Positions 7,760 to 15,501 of a DNA stretch of 64,000 nt are shown piece by piece (the stretch's first letter is position 1; each line of letters starts with the position of its first letter). Position numbers and translations under genes: made by a program. The notes below the pieces were generated by a model. The model saw nothing but the letters and a program-made list of their open reading frames with translations, did not search any database and had not been told where the DNA came from. This DNA comes from Sporomusa acidovorans (lineage in GTDB: Bacteria; Bacillota; Negativicutes; Sporomusales; Sporomusaceae). The DNA lies in NCBI RefSeq assembly GCF_002257695.2, contig NZ_CP155571.1; one strand, 5' to 3'.

Positions 7760-9490
7760 ATGTTTAGTTTTTACTGGCGAAAGTTCATAGTCCCTTACTG
7801 GCTGTTGGCCTTGACAGCAGTGCTTTGTTTCATTGTTGCAAGTTTAGCCGGTTTGGCTGCGCCGTTGGTCGTTAAACTGCTTATTGACGATGCTTTGGCG
7901 GCAGGCAATATTAAATTTTTGCATTTCATTACGGCAAGTATTGTATTACTATACCTGATCCGGGGTTTATTTTCTTATTTTTACGGATACGGTATGGCTA
8001 AAGCCGGTAATAAAATGCTCGCTAAATTACGGCAGGATATGTTTACTAAACTGCAGTCATTGGATTATGCCTATTTTATGAAAACTCCTTCCGGTGATCT
8101 TATTTCTTTGTTTACCAATGACATGTTATTTATTCAACAGGCAATTACTGTCGGCATTCCTGATGCTATCGTTGAATCGATGAATCTCTTGGCTATTATG
8201 GCGATTATGATTTATTTTGACTGGGAATTAGCTATGGTGACCTTTGCCACTTTACCATTTATTATTGTGGCCATAAGCTTTTTTAACAATAAAATAGGCC
8301 GACTGGGACTGCTTGTCGAACATACTTTGGCTAAAGTTACGGCTATTATTCAACAGTCGCTTGTATCCGTTATGATTGTGCAGAGCTATGTGCGGGAAGA
8401 ATACGAATATCGAAAATTTAGCGACAAGATACACCAAGCCGCTGATGATTTACTGAAAACCCAGCGTTTAAGCGCAATTTTAGTATCCTTGGTTGAATTT
8501 CTCGCAGCTATTGGTTTAACAATTATTATTTGGTACGGCGGCCGTGAGGTGATTAACGGTCATTTGAGTATTGGCGGAATGTTTGCCTTTCTTGTCTATA
8601 TCATCAATGTTCCCATGCCAATACGCAAAATTAGTCAAGCTATGACCTACCTGAAACTTGGTGCGATTGCCTGGAAACGGATTAATAGTTTGCTTAATGA
8701 GCAAATCCCATCAATTGTTGATGGTTATTTACCAATGCCTGTAGCAAAAGGTTTTGTCGAATTTAAGGATGTTTCCTTTGCTTACCAACCAGGTAAATCT
8801 GTTTTGCAAAACATTAATATTGCGGCCAAACCAGGCGAGATTATTGCCATTGTCGGTCCCAGCGGCGCGGGTAAATCCTCGTTTGCTAATTTGCTTTTAC
8901 GTTTTTACGATCCTGATAAGGGGACTATTTACGTAGACGGAATGGATATAAAAAATCTGAAACTTAACGCTTTAAGGCAGCATATCGGCTTTATTCAGCA
9001 AGAGCCCATCCTATTTAATGCTACGATTAGGGAAAATATTCGTTATGGATGTCTTGACGCGACAGACAGTCAGATTCAGCGAGCGGCTCAGTTATCCAAT
9101 GCGGACGACTTCATCGGGTCTTTGCCGCAAGGCTATGATACAGTGGTAAGCGAATTGGGAGGGAATTTATCAGGAGGACAGCGGCAAAGAATTGCCATGG
9201 CCAGAGCGATCATTGCTGAACCTGCCATATTGCTTTTTGATGAGCCGACTGCTGCTCTTGATGCGCAAACTGAAAAGCTGGTTATGGCTGATATACGGAA
9301 AGTGAGTGCCGGGAGAACGACTTTTATCATTACGCATAATATGTCTACCATAGCGGCTTCCGACCGAGTTGTTTATTTAATGGGTGGCCGGGTAGTCGAA
9401 ACAGGTACGCACCAGGAACTTATTGATAAGGGTGGTTTGTATGCCAGGGCGGTTCAACTGGGTGAACTCGAACTATGCATAACCCATTAG
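7760..9490 (+). CDS. ABC exporter, fused permease-ATPase (MsbA-like)
   Basis: A homodimeric type IV ABC exporter half-transporter of 576 residues. The first 310 residues form the six-helix membrane domain; the ATPase domain follows, with Walker A GPSGAGKSS near residue 366, Q-loop FIQQEP, signature NLSGGQRQR near residue 469, Walker B ILLFDEPTAALD and switch-region His in ITHNMS. Sequence style is closest to the MsbA lipid A-core flippase group, and a diderm host needs such a flippase, but drug or lipid exporters of the same fold cannot be excluded. It is flanked by terminators and so is a single-gene unit. Confidence 0.88.
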   Translation: MFSFYWRKFIVPYWLLALTAVLCFIVASLAGLAAPLVVKLLIDDALAAGNIKFLHFITASIVLLYLIRGLFSYFYGYGMAKAGNKMLAKLRQDMFTKLQSLDYAYFMKTPSGDLISLFTNDMLFIQQAITVGIPDAIVESMNLLAIMAIMIYFDWELAMVTFATLPFIIVAISFFNNKIGRLGLLVEHTLAKVTAIIQQSLVSVMIVQSYVREEYEYRKFSDKIHQAADDLLKTQRLSAILVSLVEFLAAIGLTIIIWYGGREVINGHLSIGGMFAFLVYIINVPMPIRKISQAMTYLKLGAIAWKRINSLLNEQIPSIVDGYLPMPVAKGFVEFKDVSFAYQPGKSVLQNINIAAKPGEIIAIVGPSGAGKSSFANLLLRFYDPDKGTIYVDGMDIKNLKLNALRQHIGFIQQEPILFNATIRENIRYGCLDATDSQIQRAAQLSNADDFIGSLPQGYDTVVSELGGNLSGGQRQRIAMARAIIAEPAILLFDEPTAALDAQTEKLVMADIRKVSAGRTTFIITHNMSTIAASDRVVYLMGGRVVETGTHQELIDKGGLYARAVQLGELELCITH

Positions 9491-9499
9491 GAATAATGA

Positions 9500-9534
9500 A
9501 AAAATTAGCGGCACAGTTGCCGCTAATTTTTTTG
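9500..9534 (+). terminator. Rho-independent terminator
   Basis: AAATTAGCGGCA pairs with TGCCGCTAATTT around a 3-base loop and is followed by a T run, just after the ABC exporter gene. Confidence 0.92.
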
Positions 9535-9619
9535 ATGTAATAGTTTGACACGGTGGTATTGAACACATGGCCAAAATTATAAATTGCTGGGGCAGCTTAA
9601 CGGTACTTTAGGCGTTAAC

Positions 9620-9647
9620 TTGTAATATTTCGATCATTTGCTATAAT
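9620..9647 (+). promoter_or_regulatory. Candidate sigma-A promoter
   Basis: TTGTAA (9620-9625) and TATAAT (9642-9647) are separated by 16 bases, upstream of the HD-domain gene and downstream of a terminator. Confidence 0.6.
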
Positions 9648-9679
9648 GATGATAAAATTACATAATCAGGAGGACTATC

Positions 9680-10249
9680 ATGGACTATTCTAGATCACAA
9701 GCTTGGACGTTATTGCGTCAACATGTAAAAAGTGAAGTGCTTTTAAAACATTGTTTAGCTGTTGAAATTGCCATGCGGGCCTATGCAGCTAAATTTGACC
9801 AAAATGTAGAATACTGGGGAGCCGTAGGACTTCTCCATGATATTGATTTTGAGAAATACCCGGATGACCATCCCAATCATGTTAGACAGATTCTTACTGC
9901 CGCCGGTTATGATGGCCAGTTTGCCACAAATGTTGAATCTCATGCCCGCGATTGGCCTAAAGAGCGAACGTTGTTGCAAAAAACGTTGTTGGCGGTGGAT
10001 GAATTGACCGGGTTTGTCATTGCCTGTGCATTAGTACGGCCGGACAAGAATCTGGACAACCTGGAAGTTAAATCGGTTATGAAGAAATTTAAAGATAAAG
10101 CCTTTGCCCGCGCCGTTAACCGTGAAACATTGACGACAAGTGCACAAGACATGAATGTAGATTTTAAGGAGCACATTGCCTTTGTTACCAAGGCATTAGC
10201 TCAGGCAGTGAAATTGCCTGAATATCAGGAGTTTCCGCTGGTAGGTTAA
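9680..10249 (+). CDS. HD-domain protein, putative phosphohydrolase
   Basis: A cytosolic 189-residue metal-dependent HD protein. The metal-binding His is in LLKHCLAVE (His24), and the HD doublet is in LLHDIDF (His53-Asp54); ESHARDW and AVDELTGF, the latter with the second Asp, follow in the order seen in small HDIG proteins. The substrate is unknown; related proteins are often annotated only as HD-domain hydrolases. It has its own likely promoter and AGGAGG before the ATG. The next gene begins 65 bases later, so the two may be co-transcribed. Confidence 0.85.
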   Translation: MDYSRSQAWTLLRQHVKSEVLLKHCLAVEIAMRAYAAKFDQNVEYWGAVGLLHDIDFEKYPDDHPNHVRQILTAAGYDGQFATNVESHARDWPKERTLLQKTLLAVDELTGFVIACALVRPDKNLDNLEVKSVMKKFKDKAFARAVNRETLTTSAQDMNVDFKEHIAFVTKALAQAVKLPEYQEFPLVG

Positions 10250-10314
10250 GGCGGACATAAAAAGGACAAAAGGTGCATATAGATTAACGGAGGATAGCTA
10301 AGAGGAGAGAGAGA

Positions 10315-10908
10315 ATGGTAAAAAACGTTCTGAATAAACTTACTGTTAATCTAGATGACACCAATGTCCGGGAAAAACTTTATGAACACCTAACAGCATT
10401 ATTAAAACGTCAAGAAGGCATAAGCTTGCGGCCTATTGTGGCACTTTGTATTGGTTCGGACCGTTATACGGGTGATGCCCTGGGGCCGTTAGTCGGAACC
10501 TATCTGGAAGAAAACACAGAGTGTAATGTATATGGTACACTGGAACACCCCATTCATGCGGGTAACTTTGTTGAGGCCTTAAATATCATTACGCACCGCC
10601 ACCACCATCCACTCATTATTGCCATTGATGCCTGTCTTGGCAAAAGTCATGAAATTGGCAATATTGAAATCTGGCAGGGAGGTTTGGCTGCGGGGATTGC
10701 GGTAGGCAATCGATTACCTACTGTCGGTGATATCTCGATTATCGGTGTCGTTAATGCCCAAAGTCAGATTGGCTATCTTGATTTGCAAAGTACCTCACTC
10801 GCTAAAGTGATGAAACTTAGTAAAGCCATTGGCGAAGCCATTGCTGATACTATGAATGTATTGGTTATGGAATCTATCCCTGCCTGTACACAATCAGTCG
10901 CTAAATAG
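10315..10908 (+). CDS. yyaC: Sporulation protein YyaC (spore protease-like)
   Basis: A 197-residue member of the YyaC family found across endospore formers and related in fold to the germination protease Gpr. Recognisable blocks are LCIGSDRYTGDALGPLVG, TLEHPIHAGN and IAIDACLGK, the acidic positions being the putative catalytic ones. The biochemical activity of YyaC is not well established; it is annotated as a sporulation protein or spore protease. AAGAGGAGAG precedes the start. The gene ends about 450 bases before the sigK region, which is also for sporulation. Confidence 0.9.
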   Translation: MVKNVLNKLTVNLDDTNVREKLYEHLTALLKRQEGISLRPIVALCIGSDRYTGDALGPLVGTYLEENTECNVYGTLEHPIHAGNFVEALNIITHRHHHPLIIAIDACLGKSHEIGNIEIWQGGLAAGIAVGNRLPTVGDISIIGVVNAQSQIGYLDLQSTSLAKVMKLSKAIGEAIADTMNVLVMESIPACTQSVAK

Positions 10909-11007
10909 TGATTAGAGAGCTCAGCTAATAGCGCTAAACCCTGGAAGGTTCTGACTGATAGCTCATTTATGTCAAAAAATTCAGTTCTATATTTTGGTTG
11001 ACTAGAA

Positions 11008-11086
11008 AACGAGATTGCAGTTCCAGCAACTGATGGGTAGTTAAAAAACTGCCTGTTGTCCTAGCTGAAATGCAATCTCGTCTTTT
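11008..11086. terminator. Long bidirectional hairpin between yyaC and a minus-strand small gene
   Basis: CGAGATTGCA (11010-11019) pairs exactly with TGCAATCTCG (11071-11080). The stem continues inward with gaps: TTCCAGC against GCTGAAA, and CAACTGA-type sequence against TTGTCC. T-rich tails flank it on both strands. It sits between two convergent genes (yyaC on plus, a 30-codon gene on minus), so it probably ends both. The rest of the yyaC-to-sigK gap contains the minus-strand gene and its promoter. Confidence 0.65.
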
Positions 11087-11099
11087 GGTGTTGAAAATG

Positions 11100-11192
11100 T
11101 TACTCCTCTGGAAATAATTTATCCCAAAGCATATAGAGTACGACTAATGCACCGGCAAAGAATATGCCAATATCGGCAATATAGCGATCCAT
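11100..11192 (-). CDS. 30-residue single-pass membrane protein
   Basis: A small gene starting at ATG (11192 on the minus strand) with GGGAGG 10 bases before it, a sigma-A type promoter further upstream (11232-11260), and a hairpin terminator downstream. The product is 30 residues: a short acidic N-terminus (MDRYIAD), one hydrophobic helix (IGIFFAGALVVLYMLW) and a charged tail ending in PEE. I do not recognise it. The complete promoter, ribosome site and terminator make it likely to be real despite its size. It sits back to back with sigK, sharing an upstream region of about 170 bases with it, which may mean shared control. Confidence 0.7.
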   Translation of the reverse strand: MDRYIADIGIFFAGALVVLYMLWDKLFPEE

Positions 11193-11231
11193 GCTTTTCA
11201 GCCTCCCGGATTAACATCTATTCTTATTTGG

Positions 11232-11260
11232 ATTATATGCTACTTGCCTTGCTGGTGCAA
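11232..11260 (-). promoter_or_regulatory. Sigma-A type promoter for the 30-residue membrane protein
   Basis: On the minus strand TTGCAC (11260-11255) and a perfect TATAAT (11237-11232) are 17 bases apart, and a start codon with a good ribosome site lies 40 bases downstream. The sequence overlapping the -10 element, CATATAAT, also resembles a sigma-E -10 element (CATACANT), so a sporulation role cannot be excluded. Confidence 0.7.
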
Positions 11261-11361
11261 GGACGAAAAGGGCAATTAAGAAATATTTTTATTGCCAGGC
11301 ACATTCGGCTCGTCCTTGCCATAAGATTTAAGCGACAGATTTTTCGGGGGTGTATGACGTA

Positions 11362-11871
11362 ATGACTCTTTCGTTTTTTACGGTTCTGGCAACGTCAATT
11401 ATTAAAGGCATCACCCTGCTTGTTTCGTACATAGCCAATAATACATTTCCTCTGCCATTATCAGAAAAAGATGAGCAAATCTATTTACAAAGGCTTAAAG
11501 AAGGGGATGAGGTTGCCCGTAATGTGTTAATTGAACGCAACCTTAGACTAGTGGCTCATATTGTAAAGAAATTTGATAATACCGGTGAGGACGTGGATGA
11601 TCTAATTTCCATCGGCACCATTGGTCTTATCAAGGCCATTAATACTTTTGATCCGGCTAAAAAAATTAGATTAGCTACCTATGCTGCCCGTTGCATTGAA
11701 AATGAAATTCTCATGCATTTAAGGAGCACCCGGCGTATTCGTACTGAAGTGAGTTTATATGATCCAATTGGTGTCGACAAAGAAGGAAATGAATTTACCC
11801 TAACCCTTTATCTGTTTTATCCCTCAATTAGGCGATTTACTGGGGCAATCGAGGGTAAAGTACCAACGTGA
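11362..11871 (+). CDS. sigK: RNA polymerase sigma-K, N-terminal half (interrupted gene)
   Basis: The first part of the late mother-cell sigma factor. The ATG at 11362 follows GGGGG by 11 bases. The N-terminus (MTLSFFTVLATSIIKGITLL) is a hydrophobic pro-sequence, as in Bacillus pro-sigma-K, which is removed by the membrane protease SpoIVFB. Region 2 follows, with EGDEVARNVLIERNLRLVAH, KKFDNTGEDVDDLISIG, and TYAARCIENEILMHLR. Family similarity ends at DKEGNE (base 11793), where sequence of the inserted element begins; the remaining 26 codons (FTLTLYLFY...) are foreign and end at 11871. Unexcised, the protein lacks regions 3 and 4 and cannot recognise -35 elements. Joining codons 1-142 to bases 15502-15789 gives a 237-residue sigma factor of normal length. 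Confidence 0.95.
   Translation: MTLSFFTVLATSIIKGITLLVSYIANNTFPLPLSEKDEQIYLQRLKEGDEVARNVLIERNLRLVAHIVKKFDNTGEDVDDLISIGTIGLIKAINTFDPAKKIRLATYAARCIENEILMHLRSTRRIRTEVSLYDPIGVDKEGNEFTLTLYLFYPSIRRFTGAIEGKVPT
11788..11798 (+). other. attL-type recombination site of the sigK element
   Basis: AATGAATTTAC here matches AATGAAATTAC at 15502-15512 with one difference. AATGA is, to my recollection, also the crossover repeat of the B. subtilis skin element. Both copies are in the same codon phase (AAT GAA), so crossover anywhere in the shared block yields Gly-Asn-Glu-(Ile/Phe)-Thr-Leu-Ile-Asp, continuing the sigK frame. Confidence 0.85.
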
Positions 11872-13414
11872 AATCATCGTCGCGTTGGTCTTTTTCTTTT
11901 CGGTAGGTGGCATACTCTAGCACGGATTTTAGTATTCGGTTTTTTGCAGCAGGATCTTTGGTCTTGGAAAATACCGACAACGATTTTTTGAATTTGGGGA
12001 TAATATCTTTCCTGGCTTTTTCTCGCTTGGTTTCATTCTTGATCACTAATTTCATATCTGCTATTGCTTTTTCCGTTTCTGCAACCCGTTTAGATAATTT
12101 CTGTGAACGTTCAAGGTAAGTAGCTTCATCATATATTCGTCTTTCAAGCAACTCGGGAAGACGATCTTTCTGTTGGCCTAGTGTTGCTAATTCCTTTTCG
12201 AGAGTATGTAATATTTTTTTATAGATGCTGATCGTGTTTTCTTTTTTATTTTGGGGCTGATATTTGCTCCACTGATTTTGATACTCTTCAACCCATGCTT
12301 CCAAGCCATCAAGCAATTGCTTCTCTATATACTCAAAACGGCTGCTCTTATTTGAGCATTGCGGATTGTAGCATATGAGATGAGGATATTGTTGACGCTT
12401 ATACGGACGGTATACCATAGAACTGCCGCAAATGTCACATTTAACCAGCCCTGCCAGCGGATTAGTAATACCATTACCATGGTGATAGGGGACGTGATAT
12501 TTTCCTTTTAGAATGGCCTGTGTTTTGGCAAAAAGTTCTTTGGATACAAGCGGTTCATGCTTTCCCTCGACATCAATCCATTCTTCCCGAGGACGTGTCC
12601 TGGTATCGCGTCTTTTGTCCGGGTCGGCTGATTTCTTGCTTTCTTTCTTTTTCCACTGCAGCCGGCCAATGTATACTTCATTTTTTATGATATTTAAGAC
12701 CATGGAGGATGCCCAAGGCCTTCCACTGTACGTTTTCTTGCCCATACGGTTTAATTCTGCGGCAATCTTATGCGCTCCCATTCTGCCGTCCATAGAATCA
12801 TTTGTATATAACTCAAAAATAAGCTTTACTACCGGGGCTTGTTCGGGGTGGGGGACTAACATTCTATCCCGTCCTTTTTTTTCAATTTGATAGCCGTATG
12901 GCGGTCTTGTGCCAATATAATTGCCGTCTTGCACTGAACGGATTCTGCCGCCCTGCAACCGCCGGGTAATGATTTTTAATTCTTTGCGCGCCATAAATGC
13001 CTCGAATTCGGTGTATTCTTCATCGAACTCATCATTAAGATCGTAAATTTTTCTTTGGGTTACAATGTAAGTACCTGAGTTTTTAAAAGTCTTTAGTATA
13101 AGGCCCTGGTCTTCCATATCACCACGGCCAAGACGGTCAACTTCCATACACCATACAGATTTCCATTTACCCTCGCCGACTTCTTTTAAAAGCTGCATCA
13201 TCTCCGGACGATGGATAACACTTTCACCGGATACAATTTCCTCAAATACTGTTGTTATCTTGACGTTATTTTCTTTTGCAAGTCTAAAAAGTGCTTTTTT
13301 ATGTTTGGCTAGGGTTTCACCTTCGCCGCGTGCTTCGGCTTCCTGATCCTCGCGTGACTTGCGCAGATAAAAACAAGCCGGTTCTAAATCCTGTTGTAAG
13401 CGTTGTTTCTTCAT
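11837..13414 (-). CDS. spoIVCA: Large serine recombinase (SpoIVCA-like sigK recombinase)
   Basis: Site-specific recombinase that should excise the element in the mother cell. At 525 residues it has a resolvase catalytic domain at about 10-160 with the nucleophile Ser20 in YLRKSRED, SGESVIHRPEMMQLL and the DRLGRGDMEDQG block. A recombinase domain follows at about 165-300 (GTRPPYGYQ..., INTNEVYIG-like NIIKNEVYIGRLQW), then a zinc ribbon (CDICGSS...CYNPQCSN) near 345-380, and a coiled coil rich in K, E and Q to about 490. GAGGTGAG precedes the start. The gene ends only 44 bases inside the element from attL and reads towards sigK. The roughly 270 bases upstream of its start hold no other gene on either strand that I can support; a sporulation promoter is expected there but I see no strong match. 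Confidence 0.95.
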   Translation of the reverse strand: MKKQRLQQDLEPACFYLRKSREDQEAEARGEGETLAKHKKALFRLAKENNVKITTVFEEIVSGESVIHRPEMMQLLKEVGEGKWKSVWCMEVDRLGRGDMEDQGLILKTFKNSGTYIVTQRKIYDLNDEFDEEYTEFEAFMARKELKIITRRLQGGRIRSVQDGNYIGTRPPYGYQIEKKGRDRMLVPHPEQAPVVKLIFELYTNDSMDGRMGAHKIAAELNRMGKKTYSGRPWASSMVLNIIKNEVYIGRLQWKKKESKKSADPDKRRDTRTRPREEWIDVEGKHEPLVSKELFAKTQAILKGKYHVPYHHGNGITNPLAGLVKCDICGSSMVYRPYKRQQYPHLICYNPQCSNKSSRFEYIEKQLLDGLEAWVEEYQNQWSKYQPQNKKENTISIYKKILHTLEKELATLGQQKDRLPELLERRIYDEATYLERSQKLSKRVAETEKAIADMKLVIKNETKREKARKDIIPKFKKSLSVFSKTKDPAAKNRILKSVLEYATYRKEKDQRDDDFTLVLYPRLPQ

Positions 13415-13687
13415 GGTCTCACCTCTAAGGCGTAGTTATATAACAAAAATAGTAATCAAAGCGATAAAATATTCCTGATACGTTTTGTTTTAATGCTGCT
13501 TTGCGTTTCGTTCTTACAGTATTTAAGAGGTATTATAAAAAGTTCGATGCTAGGACAATTCAAATGTCAAAAAGGGATCATTATTACATTGATAGGTACT
13601 TCCGTTCAGATATATTTACGAAGAATTTAACATTATTATAGGGCAGTCCACGTTAATCCCCGGCATATAAATTACCGGGGTGATACT

Positions 13688-13882
13688 GTGGAATGCAAGT
13701 ACGCGGCTACCTATCGTTTTCCTGGCAGAAAAGGTGTAGTTCATGTGGTAGCTCCACCGCCAATGTCTGAAGAAGAAAAAGAGAGAAGAGTCCGTATATA
13801 CTATGAAGCTTGTTGGGATGCATGGAATTCCCTTTCTGTTGAGGAGCGACTAAGATTTAATGCCGAATGCAAAGCCGAGTAA
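13688..13882 (+). CDS. Small acidic/basic protein of unknown function in the sigK element
   Basis: A 64-residue soluble protein starting at GTG (13688) with GGGGTGAT 4-11 bases upstream. Its second half is rich in Glu, Arg and aromatic residues (SEEEKERRVRIYYEACWDAW, then SVEERLR) and is probably alpha-helical. No family is recognised. It lies between the recombinase gene and a minus-strand small gene and is transcribed away from the recombinase. Its size and charge would fit a recombination directionality factor, but nothing in the sequence proves that. Confidence 0.6.
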   Translation: MECKYAATYRFPGRKGVVHVVAPPPMSEEEKERRVRIYYEACWDAWNSLSVEERLRFNAECKAE

Positions 13883-13967
13883 AATCGGCTGCAATAAACA
13901 GGGACAAGCCGGGAAGTGACTACATGGAGATTCACAACATCCGCTTGTCCTGGATAAAAAAATAGAC

Positions 13968-13993
13968 AATAAAAAATCCCGACTAGCGGGATT
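13968..13993 (-). terminator. Rho-independent terminator, minus strand
   Basis: Read on the minus strand, AATCCCG and CGGGATT form a 7-bp stem with a 5-base loop, followed by TTTTATT. It overlaps the stop codon of the 48-residue gene at 13992-14138. Confidence 0.8.
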
Positions 13994-14138
13994 ATGAAGG
14001 TAACCAAGCATCGTCTCCAACGTTTGGAGGTACGGACTCTTCTTTTTTGGGAACCTTGGGCGAGTCGGTTTCTTTAGCCTTTTTAGCTTCTTTTTGTCGT
14101 TGTATACTGCGAAATTGATCAAGAGTTCTACCGCCCAT
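13992..14138 (-). CDS. Small charged protein in the sigK element
   Basis: A 48-residue protein on the minus strand starting at ATG (14138) with a strong AAGGAGGA 6 bases upstream and a terminator overlapping its end. The sequence is highly charged and probably disordered: MGGRTLDQFRSIQRQKEAKK at the start, several Lys-Glu pairs, and a GDDAWLPS end. No family is recognised. A longer frame in the same DNA runs through the terminator and has no ribosome site, so this shorter gene is preferred. It is one candidate for the accessory factor that may direct excision. Confidence 0.7.
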   Translation of the reverse strand: MGGRTLDQFRSIQRQKEAKKAKETDSPKVPKKEESVPPNVGDDAWLPS

Positions 14139-14319
14139 GATTCATCCTCCTTAGTATTTTTATGAGAATATACTTACCCAATATATGATATGCACGTAAG
14201 ATATATATTATTCATAAATTTACAGGTAGAGGGACTTTTATGCAGATTGATTGGGTATGGGGTACGCTGGGTAAATCTTTGGCAAAAGTCTGGTGAACAA
14301 GTTGGATGCATTTTACTGG

Positions 14320-14808
14320 TTAAATTTTTTTGCTGAAATAAATACATCCCCTGCGGTAGAAAGTAACAAAAATTTTTGAAACTAGTAATGACAGCGTAAG
14401 TGTGGAAAAGGTAGCAAACCAGCTCCAGCCGCTGTACTTAATAAGGTTGGTATAGAGTTCAAGAGGATATTCTATTGCTGTAATCCCGGCACTGAACAGT
14501 AGCGCATGACCGATTATGCCGCCTAGACCCCGTGTGCGGGTAGTTTGGTTATACAAAATGCACAAAACCGGGAATGCCCATATCTCAAAAAGTATACTGG
14601 TTTCAAAATATTTTGGCAGTAGACGAACCGGATATTCTAAGAGCCTGAGACTATGAACTGTGGATCCTAAAATAAAATCTAGGGTACATTGAAAAAAGAA
14701 GACAGCAACCCAAATTCGGAAATATTGCCAGTCAATTACATAAATCACTAATAACAAAGTGATTATGAACGACAGTATCATAATAAGTTGGTCCCAATAA
14801 AGACTCAT
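14320..14808 (-). CDS. Polytopic membrane protein of unknown function in the sigK element
   Basis: A 162-residue very hydrophobic protein with about five membrane segments (from about residue 8, 32, 70, 98 and 135) and a short basic C-terminus (RRGCIYFSKKI). ATGGAGA lies before the start. The layout and the YFETSILFEIW type of motif recall the CBO0543-type membrane proteins that are common in spore formers, but that assignment is weak. It is the only cargo gene of ordinary size in the element besides the recombinase. It has no obvious link to excision. Confidence 0.7.
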   Translation of the reverse strand: MSLYWDQLIMILSFIITLLLVIYVIDWQYFRIWVAVFFFQCTLDFILGSTVHSLRLLEYPVRLLPKYFETSILFEIWAFPVLCILYNQTTRTRGLGGIIGHALLFSAGITAIEYPLELYTNLIKYSGWSWFATFSTLTLSLLVSKIFVTFYRRGCIYFSKKI

Positions 14809-15186
14809 TAGATTTCTCCATTAAATATCCATAAAAGCTCTTAGCTTTTTACTGATAAGAAGTAACTACCGGCCGGGGAGGGATAATTTTTAACTGGATT
14901 ACAAGTCCTGTCCAAACCCAATGATCCAAACAATTATGAAACGCACAATATAAAACATCGTTAACCACTAAAATAGCATAGCTTGAAAATGTAATTTTAA
15001 TACCAACGAAAAGGAGATATCATGACAGTAGCAGGCCTGCTAACAACACGCCGAATGACTGCGTGTAGTTGAATATGTTAAAAGCGGTAGGCCGGGATAG
15101 ATGGCGTGATATTAATAACAGCCATTTAAACTATTTAAAGGAAATAATTTCCTTATGTCGAAATAACCAAAGAAGGAGTTGATGTA
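14809..15186. other. Gene-poor stretch inside the sigK element
   Basis: About 380 bases with no convincing gene. At 15022-15072 there is a 16-codon frame (MTVAGLLTTRRMTACS) with a perfect AAGGAGATAT ribosome site, which may be a leader peptide or the remnant of a deleted gene. A short AAAAGC/GCTTTT hairpin lies at 14833-14848, in the leader of the minus-strand membrane protein. The strong but orphaned ribosome site suggests sequence was lost as the element shrank. Confidence 0.4.
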
Positions 15187-15348
15187 ATGAAATGCTTAAT
15201 TTGTGATAAGGCTATGCCATTTGATTGTACGTGTTCTGATATGGGGAAACGAATTCAGCTTGTTAGAGATGCTAAGCAATTAATAGATAACGAGGAAACC
15301 TTTAAAACGTTTATCAAAGCTAAGCTAAATGTTGATTTGGAACAATAA
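15187..15348 (+). CDS. Small Cys-rich protein in the sigK element
   Basis: A 53-residue protein starting at ATG with AGAAGGAG upstream. The N-terminal part has MKCLICDKAM and DCTCSD, so four Cys as C-x2-C and C-x-C, a likely small zinc-binding knuckle. The rest is a predicted helix rich in Lys, Asp and Glu (GKRIQLVRDAKQLIDNEE). No family is recognised. A terminator follows about 60 bases later, just before the right end of the element, so it is the last gene before sigK resumes. Like the other small proteins here, it could be a DNA-binding accessory factor. Confidence 0.72.
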   Translation: MKCLICDKAMPFDCTCSDMGKRIQLVRDAKQLIDNEETFKTFIKAKLNVDLEQ

Positions 15349-15410
15349 CCTATGAATTGGGCCCTTGGCAGGTGAGAATTGGAAGGCCAACTGACCTTGA
15401 GGTAGGACGA

Positions 15411-15444
15411 TAAACTCCTGGTGTGATACCGGGGGTTATTTTTA
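15411..15444 (+). terminator. Terminator near the right end of the sigK element
   Basis: AACTCCTGG pairs with CCGGGGGTT around a short loop and is followed by ATTTTTATA. It would shield the right sigK half from transcription originating in the element. Confidence 0.75.
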
Positions 15445-15501
15445 TATAAATACAATATTATATGGAAGAAATTTATAAAATACAGATAAACACTAAGTGT
15501 T

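Larger units (their letters stand above)
11788..15501 (+). mobile_element. Compact skin-like sigK-intervening element (about 3.7 kb)
   Basis: The two halves of sigK are separated by 3,714 bases bounded by AATGA on each side. The element carries a large serine recombinase convergent with the left sigK half, three or four tiny genes, and one membrane protein gene. No phage structural, lysis or replication genes are visible. By analogy with Bacillus subtilis and Clostridioides difficile, it should be cut out in the mother cell during sporulation to rebuild sigK. Published skin elements are much larger (about 48 kb in B. subtilis, about 15 kb in C. difficile), so this one is strongly reduced. Confidence 0.93.

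Noticed and set aside
11147..11362. 71-codon plus-strand frame before sigK
   Set aside because: No ribosome site and no family similarity; it overlaps the minus-strand promoter and small gene.
13425..13560. Sigma-E promoter for the recombinase
   Set aside because: Such a promoter is expected from Bacillus, but the best match (AATATT with CTATTTTT 15 bases on) is too weak in the -10 part to call.
13850..14122. 90-codon minus-strand frame over the 48-residue gene
   Set aside because: It lacks a ribosome site and runs through a terminator; the 48-residue gene in another frame has a perfect AAGGAGGA and ends at that terminator.
14240..14296. 18-codon plus-strand frame (MQIDWVWGTLGKSLAKVW) in the sigK element
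   Set aside because: It has a weak AGAGGGA site but is too short, has no known relatives and no terminator. It may be a remnant.
15022..15072. 16-codon frame with a strong ribosome site in the sigK element
   Set aside because: The ribosome site is good, but the product is very short and no structure follows; described only as part of the gene-poor stretch.
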